From contig JBOFWC010000148.1 in the NCBI GenBank assembly GCA_051653405.1, positions 1 to 33,062 of the forward strand: a DNA stretch of 33,062 nucleotides, written 5' to 3'. The notes beneath the pieces are model-generated. The model worked only from the letters and a program-made list of their open reading frames with translations. It ran no database searches and was not told the origin of the DNA. The stretch is from Proteocatella sp051653405. Lineage in GTDB: Bacteria > Bacillota > Clostridia > Peptostreptococcales > Filifactoraceae. Positions 25,655-32,509 of the stretch are shown in pieces; positions within the stretch are counted from its first letter, which is position 1; each line of letters opens with the position of its first letter. The position numbers were made by a program, and so were the translations under genes.

Positions 25655-25683
25655 GGAGAACCAGTATAAATAGCTGGTTCTCC
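25655..25683 (+). other. Perfect hairpin without T-tract after the shell genes
   Basis: GGAGAACCAG (25655-25664) pairs perfectly with CTGGTTCTCC (25674-25683) around a nine-base loop. CTATATAATAATTC follows, not a T run. As with the hairpin at 16802-16836, it looks like an mRNA stabiliser or partial terminator that would set shell protein level above that of downstream genes. Confidence 0.65.
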
Positions 25684-25750
25684 CTATATAATAATTCAAA
25701 AAAATAATTTAAAAAATAATTTTAAATAGGAATTTGAAAGAGGTATTAAT

Positions 25751-26398
25751 TTGAATACTGAAAATATAGTAAATCAAATTACAGAGCTGGTACTGGCAGA
25801 AATTAAAAAGATTCAGGCAAAAGAGCATTTAATTCCTGTAGGAATTTCGGCGAGACATTTACACCTTACTCAGGAGCAGGTAGAAATCCTTTTTGGAAAA
25901 GGCCATCAGCTTACATTTTTAAAGCCGCTTTCTCAGACAGGACAGTTTGCAGCACAGGAGACTGTAACGCTGCAAGGCCCAAAGGGAAGTATTGAGAAGG
26001 TAAGGATTTTAGGGCCAGTAAGATCTCATGTGCAGGTTGAAGTATCTATGACTGATGCAAGATCACTTGGACTAAATCCACCGGTTAGAGAGTCTGGAAA
26101 GCTGGAAAATACTCCAGGAATAACTATAAAAGGGCCCAAAGGTCAGATAGATGTAGCAAATGGCGTGATTGTAGCGCAAAGACATGCTCATATGTCCCTT
26201 GAAGACGCTGAAAATTTTGGACTGTCAGATGGAGACTATATAAGAGTATTTGTAGAAGGTACAAACGGCGGGACTATGGAGCCTGTAATGGTAAGAGTCA
26301 ATAAAAATTATGTTTTAGATTTACATTTAGATACAGATAATTCCAATGCTTTTGGACTTTCTCAGGGACAGAAGCTTAGATTCGAGAAAATAAAATAA
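25751..26398 (+). CDS. pduL: Phosphate propanoyl/acetyltransferase PduL with N-terminal encapsulation peptide
   Basis: A 215-residue PduL-type phosphotransacylase that converts acyl-CoA and phosphate to acyl-phosphate and CoA, recycling CoA inside the shell and feeding ATP formation. Residues 3-22 are an amphipathic helix (NIVNQITELVLAEIKK), the usual PduL encapsulation peptide. Metal-site motifs are SARHLHL (34-40), QFAAQE (65-70) and RHAHMS (144-149), present twice-over as expected for the two-barrel fold. Translation starts at TTG 25751 with GAAAGAGG upstream. No acetate kinase gene is in the window, so a housekeeping kinase must finish the route. Confidence 0.94.
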   Translation: MNTENIVNQITELVLAEIKKIQAKEHLIPVGISARHLHLTQEQVEILFGKGHQLTFLKPLSQTGQFAAQETVTLQGPKGSIEKVRILGPVRSHVQVEVSMTDARSLGLNPPVRESGKLENTPGITIKGPKGQIDVANGVIVAQRHAHMSLEDAENFGLSDGDYIRVFVEGTNGGTMEPVMVRVNKNYVLDLHLDTDNSNAFGLSQGQKLRFEKIK

Positions 26399-26417
26399 AG
26401 CACTAAGGAGCAATGAT

Positions 26418-26678
26418 ATGATATTAGGAAAAGTAGTCGGAACAGTAGTATCCACAAGAAAATGTCAAAATCTAGTAGGTTATAAACTGCTTACAATAGA
26501 ACCTCTTTTTGGAGAGAAGAAAGATATATTTGTAGCCGCAGATAAACTGGGCGCAGGTATAGGAGAATGTGTACTCATAACTACTGATAATACAACTCAG
26601 CATGCTTTAGAAAGCGCGGCTCCAATAGATGCTTTAGTAGTAGGAATAGTGGATTCGATTCCGCAGATAGAGGAGTAG
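26418..26678 (+). CDS. BMC-P pentameric vertex protein (EutN/CcmL family)
   Basis: An 86-residue protein beginning MILGKVVGTVVSTRK, with LVGYKLLTIEP and VAADKLGAGIGECVLITT, all typical of EutN/CcmL. Pentamers cap the vertices of the icosahedral shell. It is the only BMC-P gene in the window, and no BMC-T (double-domain) gene is present. It lies 19 bases after PduL and six before a solute-binding-like gene. Confidence 0.95.
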   Translation: MILGKVVGTVVSTRKCQNLVGYKLLTIEPLFGEKKDIFVAADKLGAGIGECVLITTDNTTQHALESAAPIDALVVGIVDSIPQIEE

Positions 26679-26684
26679 GGGAAT

Positions 26685-27806
26685 ATGGAAAAAATAAAAG
26701 TATTGGCAGTGCAAGACCCAGCGGTCAGCGTATATGTAGATGAAAACTATGATATACTTAAAAATTTCCCCGAAAAAGATGTAGAGGTAGAGTTTAATAT
26801 AGTCCCTTGGGATAATTATTTTGACACGATGATTCGTTCCTTTAATGGAGAAGCAGATTATGACATAGTTATGGTGGCTGGCCATCTATGGCTTAGAGAT
26901 TTTGTAGAAAAAGGCTATCTAGCAGAATTAAATTATGATTTTGAAGATATTCTTCCTGTTATTGCAACAGAGATGACTTACGATGGAAAAACATATCTAT
27001 CGCCATCATTTTGTGATGGACATATGGTAGCTTACAGAAAAAGCGTACTTGAAAAAGTTTTAGGGAAACTGCCAGATGCAGTTATAAAAACAGATCAGTT
27101 TATAGAGATAGCAGAAAAATTACATAAAGCAGGTTACAATACCCCGATAGCCCTAAAAGCAAGTGCTTCAGAAATACTTCTAGATGCGCTTCCATACCTT
27201 AGAAATACAGGTAAGGATATATATAGTATGCAGCATGAAAATGCAAAATGTCATATATCAGAAATGAAAACTGAACTTGAAAAATATGTAGCTTTAAGAT
27301 CATTATCGCCAGAAGATACAAATACTTATGGAAATGATGAGATAAAAAAGGTACTTGCAAATAAAGATGTAGTTATGGCAACTACTTGGAGCGGACAGCT
27401 TGGAGTAGTTATGAGGGATTGTATAGAAAAAGAAGACATGGGCTTTATGACATTTGAAAGTGCATGGAATGTGACTTGGTCCTTTGCAGTAAATAAGATG
27501 AGTAGCAATAAGGCATTATGCGAAAAACTGCTGGCATACCTTAGAAGTAAGGAAGTTGATAAGCTAGCAGGAGAATATTGTGGAGCTCCAGTTAGAAAAT
27601 CTAACTATGAGGATGGCAGAGCTAAATTTTCATGGTATGATGTGCAGCTTAAAATGATAGAAAAATATGCAAGCCCATTTGAAGCAATATCAAACGCGGG
27701 AGATAAAAATGCCGTGCTTTATGAGGCAATATACAGTGTATTCACAGCACAAAAAAATATAGATGAAGCTTTAGAAGAAGCTCAATGCAAAATAGACTCC
27801 CTGTAG
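26685..27806 (+). CDS. Solute-binding-protein-like polypeptide without signal peptide
   Basis: A 373-residue protein resembling family 1 extracellular solute-binding proteins of ABC importers: an N-terminal lobe with EFNIVPWDNYFDTMIRSF and YDIVMVAGHLWLRDFVEKG, then hinge-like segments and LYEAIYSVFTAQKNIDEAL at the end. Unlike those, it starts MEKIKVLAVQDP directly at the first beta strand, with no signal peptide, lipobox or hydrophobic helix, and the gap to the upstream stop is only six bases, leaving no room for one. It is therefore predicted to be cytosolic or compartment-associated. It has no ATPase or permease partner of its own. Role unknown: a ligand sensor, carrier or shell-associated binding protein are possibilities. 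Confidence 0.75.
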   Translation: MEKIKVLAVQDPAVSVYVDENYDILKNFPEKDVEVEFNIVPWDNYFDTMIRSFNGEADYDIVMVAGHLWLRDFVEKGYLAELNYDFEDILPVIATEMTYDGKTYLSPSFCDGHMVAYRKSVLEKVLGKLPDAVIKTDQFIEIAEKLHKAGYNTPIALKASASEILLDALPYLRNTGKDIYSMQHENAKCHISEMKTELEKYVALRSLSPEDTNTYGNDEIKKVLANKDVVMATTWSGQLGVVMRDCIEKEDMGFMTFESAWNVTWSFAVNKMSSNKALCEKLLAYLRSKEVDKLAGEYCGAPVRKSNYEDGRAKFSWYDVQLKMIEKYASPFEAISNAGDKNAVLYEAIYSVFTAQKNIDEALEEAQCKIDSL

Positions 27807-27822
27807 TGAAAGGAGATAAGCT

Positions 27823-29154
27823 TTGAAGGTAGTAGTAATAGGTGGAGTAGCGGCAGGAATGTCGGCGGCTTCAAAAATAAAGAGAATAGATAATAGCACA
27901 GAGGTAGTAGTTTACGAAAAAGGAGGCTATCTATCATATGGAGCATGTGGGCTTCCATATTATGTAGGTGGTTTCAATCATGACTACACAAAGATGATTG
28001 CGAGAAGTCGTGAAGAATTTGAAAAAAGTGGAATAAAAACGCATCTTCATCATGAAGTTTTAAAAGTAGTGCCTTCAGAAAAGAAACTGCTTGTCAGAAA
28101 CCATGATACTGGAGATATATTTATAGATAGCTATGATAAGCTTATGGTATCCACTGGCGCATATGCAGTAAAGCCGCCGATAGAGGGCATTGATAAGCAG
28201 GGAATATATCAGCTTAAGACTTTAGAAGACGGCTTAAAGCTAAAGGAAATTGCAGAAAGTCCACATATAAAAAATGTAGTAGTAGTAGGTGGAGGCTATA
28301 TAGGGATAGAGTGTGTAGATGCATTTCTGCATATGAACAAAAATGTGACCTGTGTAGAATTTGCAGATAGAATTCTTATGCCTTTTGACAAAGAGCTTTC
28401 AGAGCTTGCAGAAGAAGAACTTAGAGCTAAGGGTGCAGTTTTAAAAACCAGTGAAAAAGTAGTTTCGATAAAAGGGACAGATAGAGTAAGCTCAGTAGTT
28501 ACAGATAAGGGCGAATATAGCGCTGATTTAGTAGTCCTTTCAATAGGAGTAAGACCTGCAACTGACTTTTTAAAAGATACAGGCATACAGATGGCTCCAA
28601 ATGGAGCGCTTATAGTAGATAGAGAGCTAAGAACTTCCATTCCAGACATATGGGCGGCAGGAGATTGCTCATTAGTTTATCATAAGGGACTTGAAGAAAA
28701 CAGCTTTTTGGCACTTGGAACTGTAGCTAACAAATGCGGGAGAATAGCAGGTGAAAATATAATGGGTTCACACACAAAATTTGTAGGCGCACTTGGTTCA
28801 GCGGCTATAAAGGTTTGTGATATAGAGCTTGGAAGAACAGGCCTTGGAGAAGCAGAAGCTAAAAGGCTTGCGATAAAATACAAAACCGTAGTTATAGAAG
28901 CCTATGACCATCCAGCATATTACCCAGACCAGACTCCGATAAGAATAAAACTTATATATGAAGAAGGCAGCAAAAAGCTTTTAGGAGCTCAAACTGCAGG
29001 CAAGAAGGGTGCAGTTTTAAGAGTGGATGTATTTGCAGTAGCAATTCATAACAAGATGACTACAGACGAATTAGGAATGACAGACCTTGTGTATGCCCCG
29101 CCTTTTGCAGGTGTATGGGATGCAATTCATATAGCGTGTAATGCGGCAAAATAG
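27823..29154 (+). CDS. CoA-disulfide reductase / NADH oxidase-like flavoprotein
   Basis: A 443-residue FAD- and NAD(P)H-dependent pyridine nucleotide-disulfide oxidoreductase. It has the FAD loop VVIGGVAAGMSAA (4-16), the single redox cysteine C42 in SYGACGLPYYVGG, an NAD loop VVVVGGGYIGIE (about 153-164) and AAGDCS. The single-cysteine pattern fits CoA-disulfide reductase, polysulfide reductase or NADH oxidase. No rhodanese domain is attached. It starts at TTG 27823 with AAAGGAG upstream. In this operon it could keep CoA reduced or handle a sulfur or oxygen by-product; the real electron acceptor is unknown. Confidence 0.82.
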   Translation: MKVVVIGGVAAGMSAASKIKRIDNSTEVVVYEKGGYLSYGACGLPYYVGGFNHDYTKMIARSREEFEKSGIKTHLHHEVLKVVPSEKKLLVRNHDTGDIFIDSYDKLMVSTGAYAVKPPIEGIDKQGIYQLKTLEDGLKLKEIAESPHIKNVVVVGGGYIGIECVDAFLHMNKNVTCVEFADRILMPFDKELSELAEEELRAKGAVLKTSEKVVSIKGTDRVSSVVTDKGEYSADLVVLSIGVRPATDFLKDTGIQMAPNGALIVDRELRTSIPDIWAAGDCSLVYHKGLEENSFLALGTVANKCGRIAGENIMGSHTKFVGALGSAAIKVCDIELGRTGLGEAEAKRLAIKYKTVVIEAYDHPAYYPDQTPIRIKLIYEEGSKKLLGAQTAGKKGAVLRVDVFAVAIHNKMTTDELGMTDLVYAPPFAGVWDAIHIACNAAK

Positions 29155-29174
29155 AAAGAGAAAGGAGATTTCCT

Positions 29175-29984
29175 TTGAATAAATTAATGACGATAGAAAG
29201 TGCGATTTCACTGATAAATGACAGTGAGGTATTAGGCATTGGAGGCAATGTGCTTCATAGAGCTCCAATGGCACTTGTAAGAGAAGTTGTAAGACAGAAA
29301 AAACAAAATTTAAAGCTTGTAAAAACTGCAGGCGCAATGGATGTAGATATGCTTTGCTTTGGAAACTGCGTAAAGAGTGTAGATGCAGGTTTCATAAGCT
29401 ATGAAACGGAATTTTCGTTAGCAGATCATTATAGGAGAGCAGTTCAAAATGGGACAGTTCAAGGAAATGAACATGCATGTTACACCGTTATGAGCGCACT
29501 TAGAGCTTCGGTATATGGGATTCCATTTATGCCAGTAAAAGGTCTTATTGTAAGTGATTTAATAGAAGCGAATGATTATTTTACGAAAATAAAAGACCCG
29601 TTTTCGGGAGAAGACATCACTGTAATAAAGGCTATACGTCCAGACGTAACTATAATCCATGCTCAAGAAGCTGACAGTGAGGGCAATATATATATAGATG
29701 GGCCTAAATTTGACGATGTACTTTTAGCAAAAGCATCTAAAAAAGTAATTGTAAGCGTAGAAAATATAGCAGAGGTCTCAAAATTTAAGCGAAGCGGCCA
29801 AAAAGCAGACATACCTCACTTTATGGTTTCTGCAATCGTAAAAATTGAAGCAGGAGCAATGCCTTGTTCATGTCAGGGTTACTACGATATAGATAGAGAA
29901 CATATAAAATTATTTAAATCCCTAAAAAATACTGAGGAGTTAGGTCAGTATCTTGAGGGTTTAAAGAAGATAGACTGTAGATAG
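29175..29984 (+). CDS. CoA-transferase-like protein, subunit A (GctA/IpdA-like)
   Basis: A 269-residue class I CoA-transferase alpha-type subunit, with GGNVLHRAPMALVRE (23-37) and DVTIIHAQEADSEGN, typical of the glutaconate CoA-transferase A / IpdA branch. It starts at TTG 29175 with AAAGGAG seven bases upstream. It is followed ten bases later by its B partner. A glutamate-rich turn, SYETEFSLADHYRRA (75-89), lies in the region where IpdA-type hydrolases carry an active-site glutamate, but I aligned this only from memory. The pair may move or release CoA from the pathway's acyl-CoA; see the B subunit for the missing residue. Confidence 0.8.
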   Translation: MNKLMTIESAISLINDSEVLGIGGNVLHRAPMALVREVVRQKKQNLKLVKTAGAMDVDMLCFGNCVKSVDAGFISYETEFSLADHYRRAVQNGTVQGNEHACYTVMSALRASVYGIPFMPVKGLIVSDLIEANDYFTKIKDPFSGEDITVIKAIRPDVTIIHAQEADSEGNIYIDGPKFDDVLLAKASKKVIVSVENIAEVSKFKRSGQKADIPHFMVSAIVKIEAGAMPCSCQGYYDIDREHIKLFKSLKNTEELGQYLEGLKKIDCR

Positions 29985-29994
29985 GAGGCATAAA

Positions 29995-30723
29995 ATGAGC
30001 AATACACAAAATTACAGAGTATGCGATATTATGGTATGTGAGATGGCAAGACTTATAAAAGATGGAAATACTGTATTTCATGGAGTGTCCTCTCATATGC
30101 CTATGATTGCTACGCTACTTGCGAAAGCTCTTCATGCGCCAAATGCAGTTCATTTAAATATTCCAGGAGGCGTAGACCCTAATGTTGAAAAGCTTCAGAA
30201 ATATTCAAGTGCAGGGACTTTTCTTACAGACAGCAGCGCTTCAGACTTTCCACTTTCAGAAGTATTTGATCTTTCAATGAGGGGCGGACTTGATGTTGCT
30301 TTTCTAAGCGGAATTCAGTTCGACAACGTAGGGAATGTAAATGCCTCAGTTATAGGTGATTATAAAAAACCTAAGGTTAGAATGCCTGGAGGAGCTGGAA
30401 GTGCAGTGCTTATACCTACTGCCAAAAGAGCAGTGATATGGCGCACCAAGCATGACAAGCGAACTTTTGTAGAAAAAGTGGATTTTGTAACTACAAGAGG
30501 AAATATAGATAGAATAATTACCCCACTTTGTGTATTTAGAATGTATAATGGAGAACTTATTTTAGAGAGCGTACATCCACATTCAAGCATTGAAGAGGTG
30601 GCGCAAAATACAGGGTTTGAAATAAGATATATAGATATAAAATATACTCAAATACCTACCGCGCTTGAGCTTGAGATGCTTCAAAAGATAGATCCAGATG
30701 ACTACAGGAATATGGAATTTTAA
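29995..30723 (+). CDS. CoA-transferase-like protein, subunit B (GctB/IpdB-like), catalytic glutamate absent
   Basis: A 242-residue protein that aligns without gaps over its first 60 residues to glutaconate CoA-transferase subunit B, and later at GNVNASVIGDYKKPK and KVDFVTTRGNID. In the transferase, the glutamate that forms the covalent CoA thioester lies in an ESG segment (Glu54 of the Acidaminococcus enzyme). Here the same place reads HLNIPGG (53-59), with isoleucine 56 in its stead. A standard ping-pong CoA transfer is therefore unlikely. IpdAB, a relative that lost this glutamate, is a carbon-carbon hydrolase. AGGAGG precedes ATG. Function open. Confidence 0.8.
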   Translation: MSNTQNYRVCDIMVCEMARLIKDGNTVFHGVSSHMPMIATLLAKALHAPNAVHLNIPGGVDPNVEKLQKYSSAGTFLTDSSASDFPLSEVFDLSMRGGLDVAFLSGIQFDNVGNVNASVIGDYKKPKVRMPGGAGSAVLIPTAKRAVIWRTKHDKRTFVEKVDFVTTRGNIDRIITPLCVFRMYNGELILESVHPHSSIEEVAQNTGFEIRYIDIKYTQIPTALELEMLQKIDPDDYRNMEF

Positions 30724-30737
30724 TAAGAGGTGAAAAG

Positions 30738-31901
30738 ATGAGCTTGCCTTGCAGAGTAAATATGATACAGACTAATTTCTTTGGAAAAGGGGCCTTGAGC
30801 CTTTTGGGAGAAGAAGTAAAAAAAATGGGCTACAAAAGAGCGCTTATAATTACAGATAAGTTTTTATATGAATCTAAAGCGGCATACAAAGTGTGTGAAA
30901 GCTTGGAAACTGTAGGGGTAAAAAGTTATATATACTATGGCGTAAAACCAAACCCTACCGTAGAGATTGTAAACGAAGCGCTAAGTGCCGCTTCTCAAAT
31001 AGAGCCAGATTTTATAGTGGCGCTTGGAGGCGGTTCGGCAATAGATACCTGTAAAGCAGTGGGAATAGTGCTTGCAAACGGGGGAAGAGTTCAAGATTAT
31101 GAGGGGGTCAACAAATCCTCAAAAAAAGCCCTTCCTATAGTTGCAGTAAATACCACCGCAGGAACAGGCTCGGAAGTTACTACCTTTTATGTAATTACCG
31201 ATGAGCAAACTCACTCTAAGATGGTTATGGTGGATACAAATGCAGTGGTTTGGATAGCAATAAATGATAGCGACTTTATGGTTTCTATGCCAAAGAGTCT
31301 TACGGCAGCAACCGGAATGGATGCCCTTACCCATGCAATAGAAGCACTGCTTTCCAAAAATGCAACGCCATTTACAGATAAGGATGCGTTATGGGCCATA
31401 GCAACAATTAAAAAATATCTTCCTATAGCCGTAAAGGAGCCAGAAAATATAGAGGCAAGAGAAATGATGTCCTACGCACAGTACAGCGCAGGGCTGGCGT
31501 TTTCAAACGCAGGACTTGGAATGGTGCATGCGATGGCGCATTCATTGGGAGGTTTTTACAATCTTCCTCATGGGGTGTGCAATGCCGTACTACTGCCTCA
31601 TGTCATGGAATATAATGCAAAAGAAGACAGCGTAAAATCGAGATTTAAGCTTATATATGAAGCTCTAAATATAAATAAATACAGTTTTAGTGTGTCTGAG
31701 CAAAAAGCAATATCAGACAGTATAAGAGAAGTAAAACGAATATCAGAGGAAGTAGGAATTCCAAAAGGACTAAAGGAACTTGGGGTTAATTCAAATGACT
31801 TTGAAGCCCTTGCAAAATTAGCGCTTAAGGACACTTGCATGCCAAGCAATCCAAAGATGCCTACGCTTGAAGAGGTAATTTCGGTTTACAGTAAGGCTTA
31901 G
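30738..31901 (+). CDS. Iron-containing alcohol dehydrogenase (group III, FucO/PduQ-like)
   Basis: A 387-residue NAD-dependent dehydrogenase. GGGSAID (97-103) binds NAD; metal ligands D195, H199, H264 and H278 lie in GMDALTHAIEA and HAMAHSLGGFYNLPHG with the same spacing as in FucO. It would reduce part of the acetaldehyde (or methylthioacetaldehyde) to ethanol (or 2-methylthioethanol), re-oxidising the NADH made by the acylating dehydrogenase. No clear encapsulation peptide is seen at either end. It is the last gene of the operon, 14 bases after the CoA-transferase-like B gene, and is followed by terminators. Confidence 0.92.
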   Translation: MSLPCRVNMIQTNFFGKGALSLLGEEVKKMGYKRALIITDKFLYESKAAYKVCESLETVGVKSYIYYGVKPNPTVEIVNEALSAASQIEPDFIVALGGGSAIDTCKAVGIVLANGGRVQDYEGVNKSSKKALPIVAVNTTAGTGSEVTTFYVITDEQTHSKMVMVDTNAVVWIAINDSDFMVSMPKSLTAATGMDALTHAIEALLSKNATPFTDKDALWAIATIKKYLPIAVKEPENIEAREMMSYAQYSAGLAFSNAGLGMVHAMAHSLGGFYNLPHGVCNAVLLPHVMEYNAKEDSVKSRFKLIYEALNINKYSFSVSEQKAISDSIREVKRISEEVGIPKGLKELGVNSNDFEALAKLALKDTCMPSNPKMPTLEEVISVYSKA

Positions 31902-31912
31902 TTCCCCCCGAA

Positions 31913-31952
31913 GCAATCTGTATACATAGATTTATTAGCAGATTGTGTTTTT
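31913..31952 (+). terminator. Possible weak terminator after the alcohol dehydrogenase
   Basis: CAATCTG (31914-31920) pairs with CAGATTG (31939-31945), with an 18-base loop and a short T run after. The loop is long, so it would be weak alone; a stronger hairpin lies 16 bases further on. Confidence 0.4.
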
Positions 31953-31961
31953 AAATATACT

Positions 31962-32004
31962 AAAAGGAAGTGCGTAGAGATTTTGCTCCTACGCACTTCT
32001 TTTT
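31962..32004. terminator. Bidirectional terminator closing the microcompartment operon and the CsbD-like gene
   Basis: GAAGTGCGTAG (31967-31977) pairs perfectly with CTACGCACTTC (31989-31999). AAAA stands before and TTTTT after, so it has a U-tract in both directions. It separates the operon ending at 31901 from the convergent small gene ending at 32024. Confidence 0.9.
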
Positions 32005-32023
32005 AGATTTTTTAAGGTGATTA

Positions 32024-32302
32024 TTAATCTTCTTTGTGTTTGTCTATTTCTTTAATCTCATCCATGATTTCTTCTACATCCTCATCTTTGATATGTTCAA
32101 TTTTGTCGAACCATTCGTGAAGATCTTTTTTAATTTCTTCTTTACTTTTGTTATACTTTTGAGATAGTTTGTGAACCACTTCTTCTTCATCTGCATGAAT
32201 GTCTAGGAATGAATCAAGTTCTTCGTGACCGAACTTGTCCCATTTTTTTCTAAATGCAGCTTTGAATGCTTTGAATTTTCCATCCACCATAAATCGTTTC
32301 AT
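32024..32302 (-). CDS. CsbD-like small stress protein
   Basis: A 92-residue, highly charged, probably helical protein. The stretch from AFRKKWDKFGHEELDSF to DLHEWFDKI (about 15-67) follows the CsbD layout: a KxW segment, a short acidic helix with ELD, then a YNKSKEEIKKDLHEW segment like the family's Y-G-x-S-x-E-E-A-x-x-x-V-D-x-W. CsbD proteins are general-stress proteins of unknown mechanism. The acidic C-terminal 25 residues are extra. GGAGG stands before ATG. It is transcribed away from luxS. The family call is by eye and moderate. Confidence 0.6.
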   Translation of the reverse strand: MKRFMVDGKFKAFKAAFRKKWDKFGHEELDSFLDIHADEEEVVHKLSQKYNKSKEEIKKDLHEWFDKIEHIKDEDVEEIMDEIKEIDKHKED

Positions 32303-32375
32303 AAATATACCTCCATTTTTTATAATATTTTTTTATAGCAATAAAATTATGAATTCCTAATCGGTTAAGTATTTT

Positions 32376-32401
32376 ATACCTTTTAATGCAGTGTGGTAAA
32401 C
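32376..32401 (-). promoter_or_regulatory. Candidate sigma-B-like promoter of the CsbD-like gene
   Basis: Read on the minus strand, GTTTAC (32401-32396) and AGGTAT (32381-32376) are separated by 14 bases, close to the Bacillus sigma-B pattern GTTTAA/GGGTAT. It would start transcription about 65 bases before the CsbD-like gene, a family under sigma-B control in Bacillus. The match is short and could be chance. Confidence 0.3.
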
Positions 32402-32440
32402 GTTAAAACAAAAATTTTTTATTAGTTAGTAGTTAATAGA

Positions 32441-32469
32441 TTGTAAATATGATATAGTTTATTTATAGA
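32441..32469 (+). promoter_or_regulatory. Candidate promoter of luxS
   Basis: TTGTAA (32441-32446) and TATAGA (32464-32469) are spaced by 17 bases, about 40 bases before the luxS start codon. Two bases deviate from consensus in each box. Confidence 0.45.
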
Positions 32470-32509
32470 TGGAATAAGCTTAGAAATAGCTGTGTAAAGG
32501 AGAATAAAA

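Noticed and set aside
32395..32409. TAAACGTTAA upstream of luxS as a cre/LacI operator
   Set aside because: Two defined cre positions are wrong and it is far from the sugar genes.
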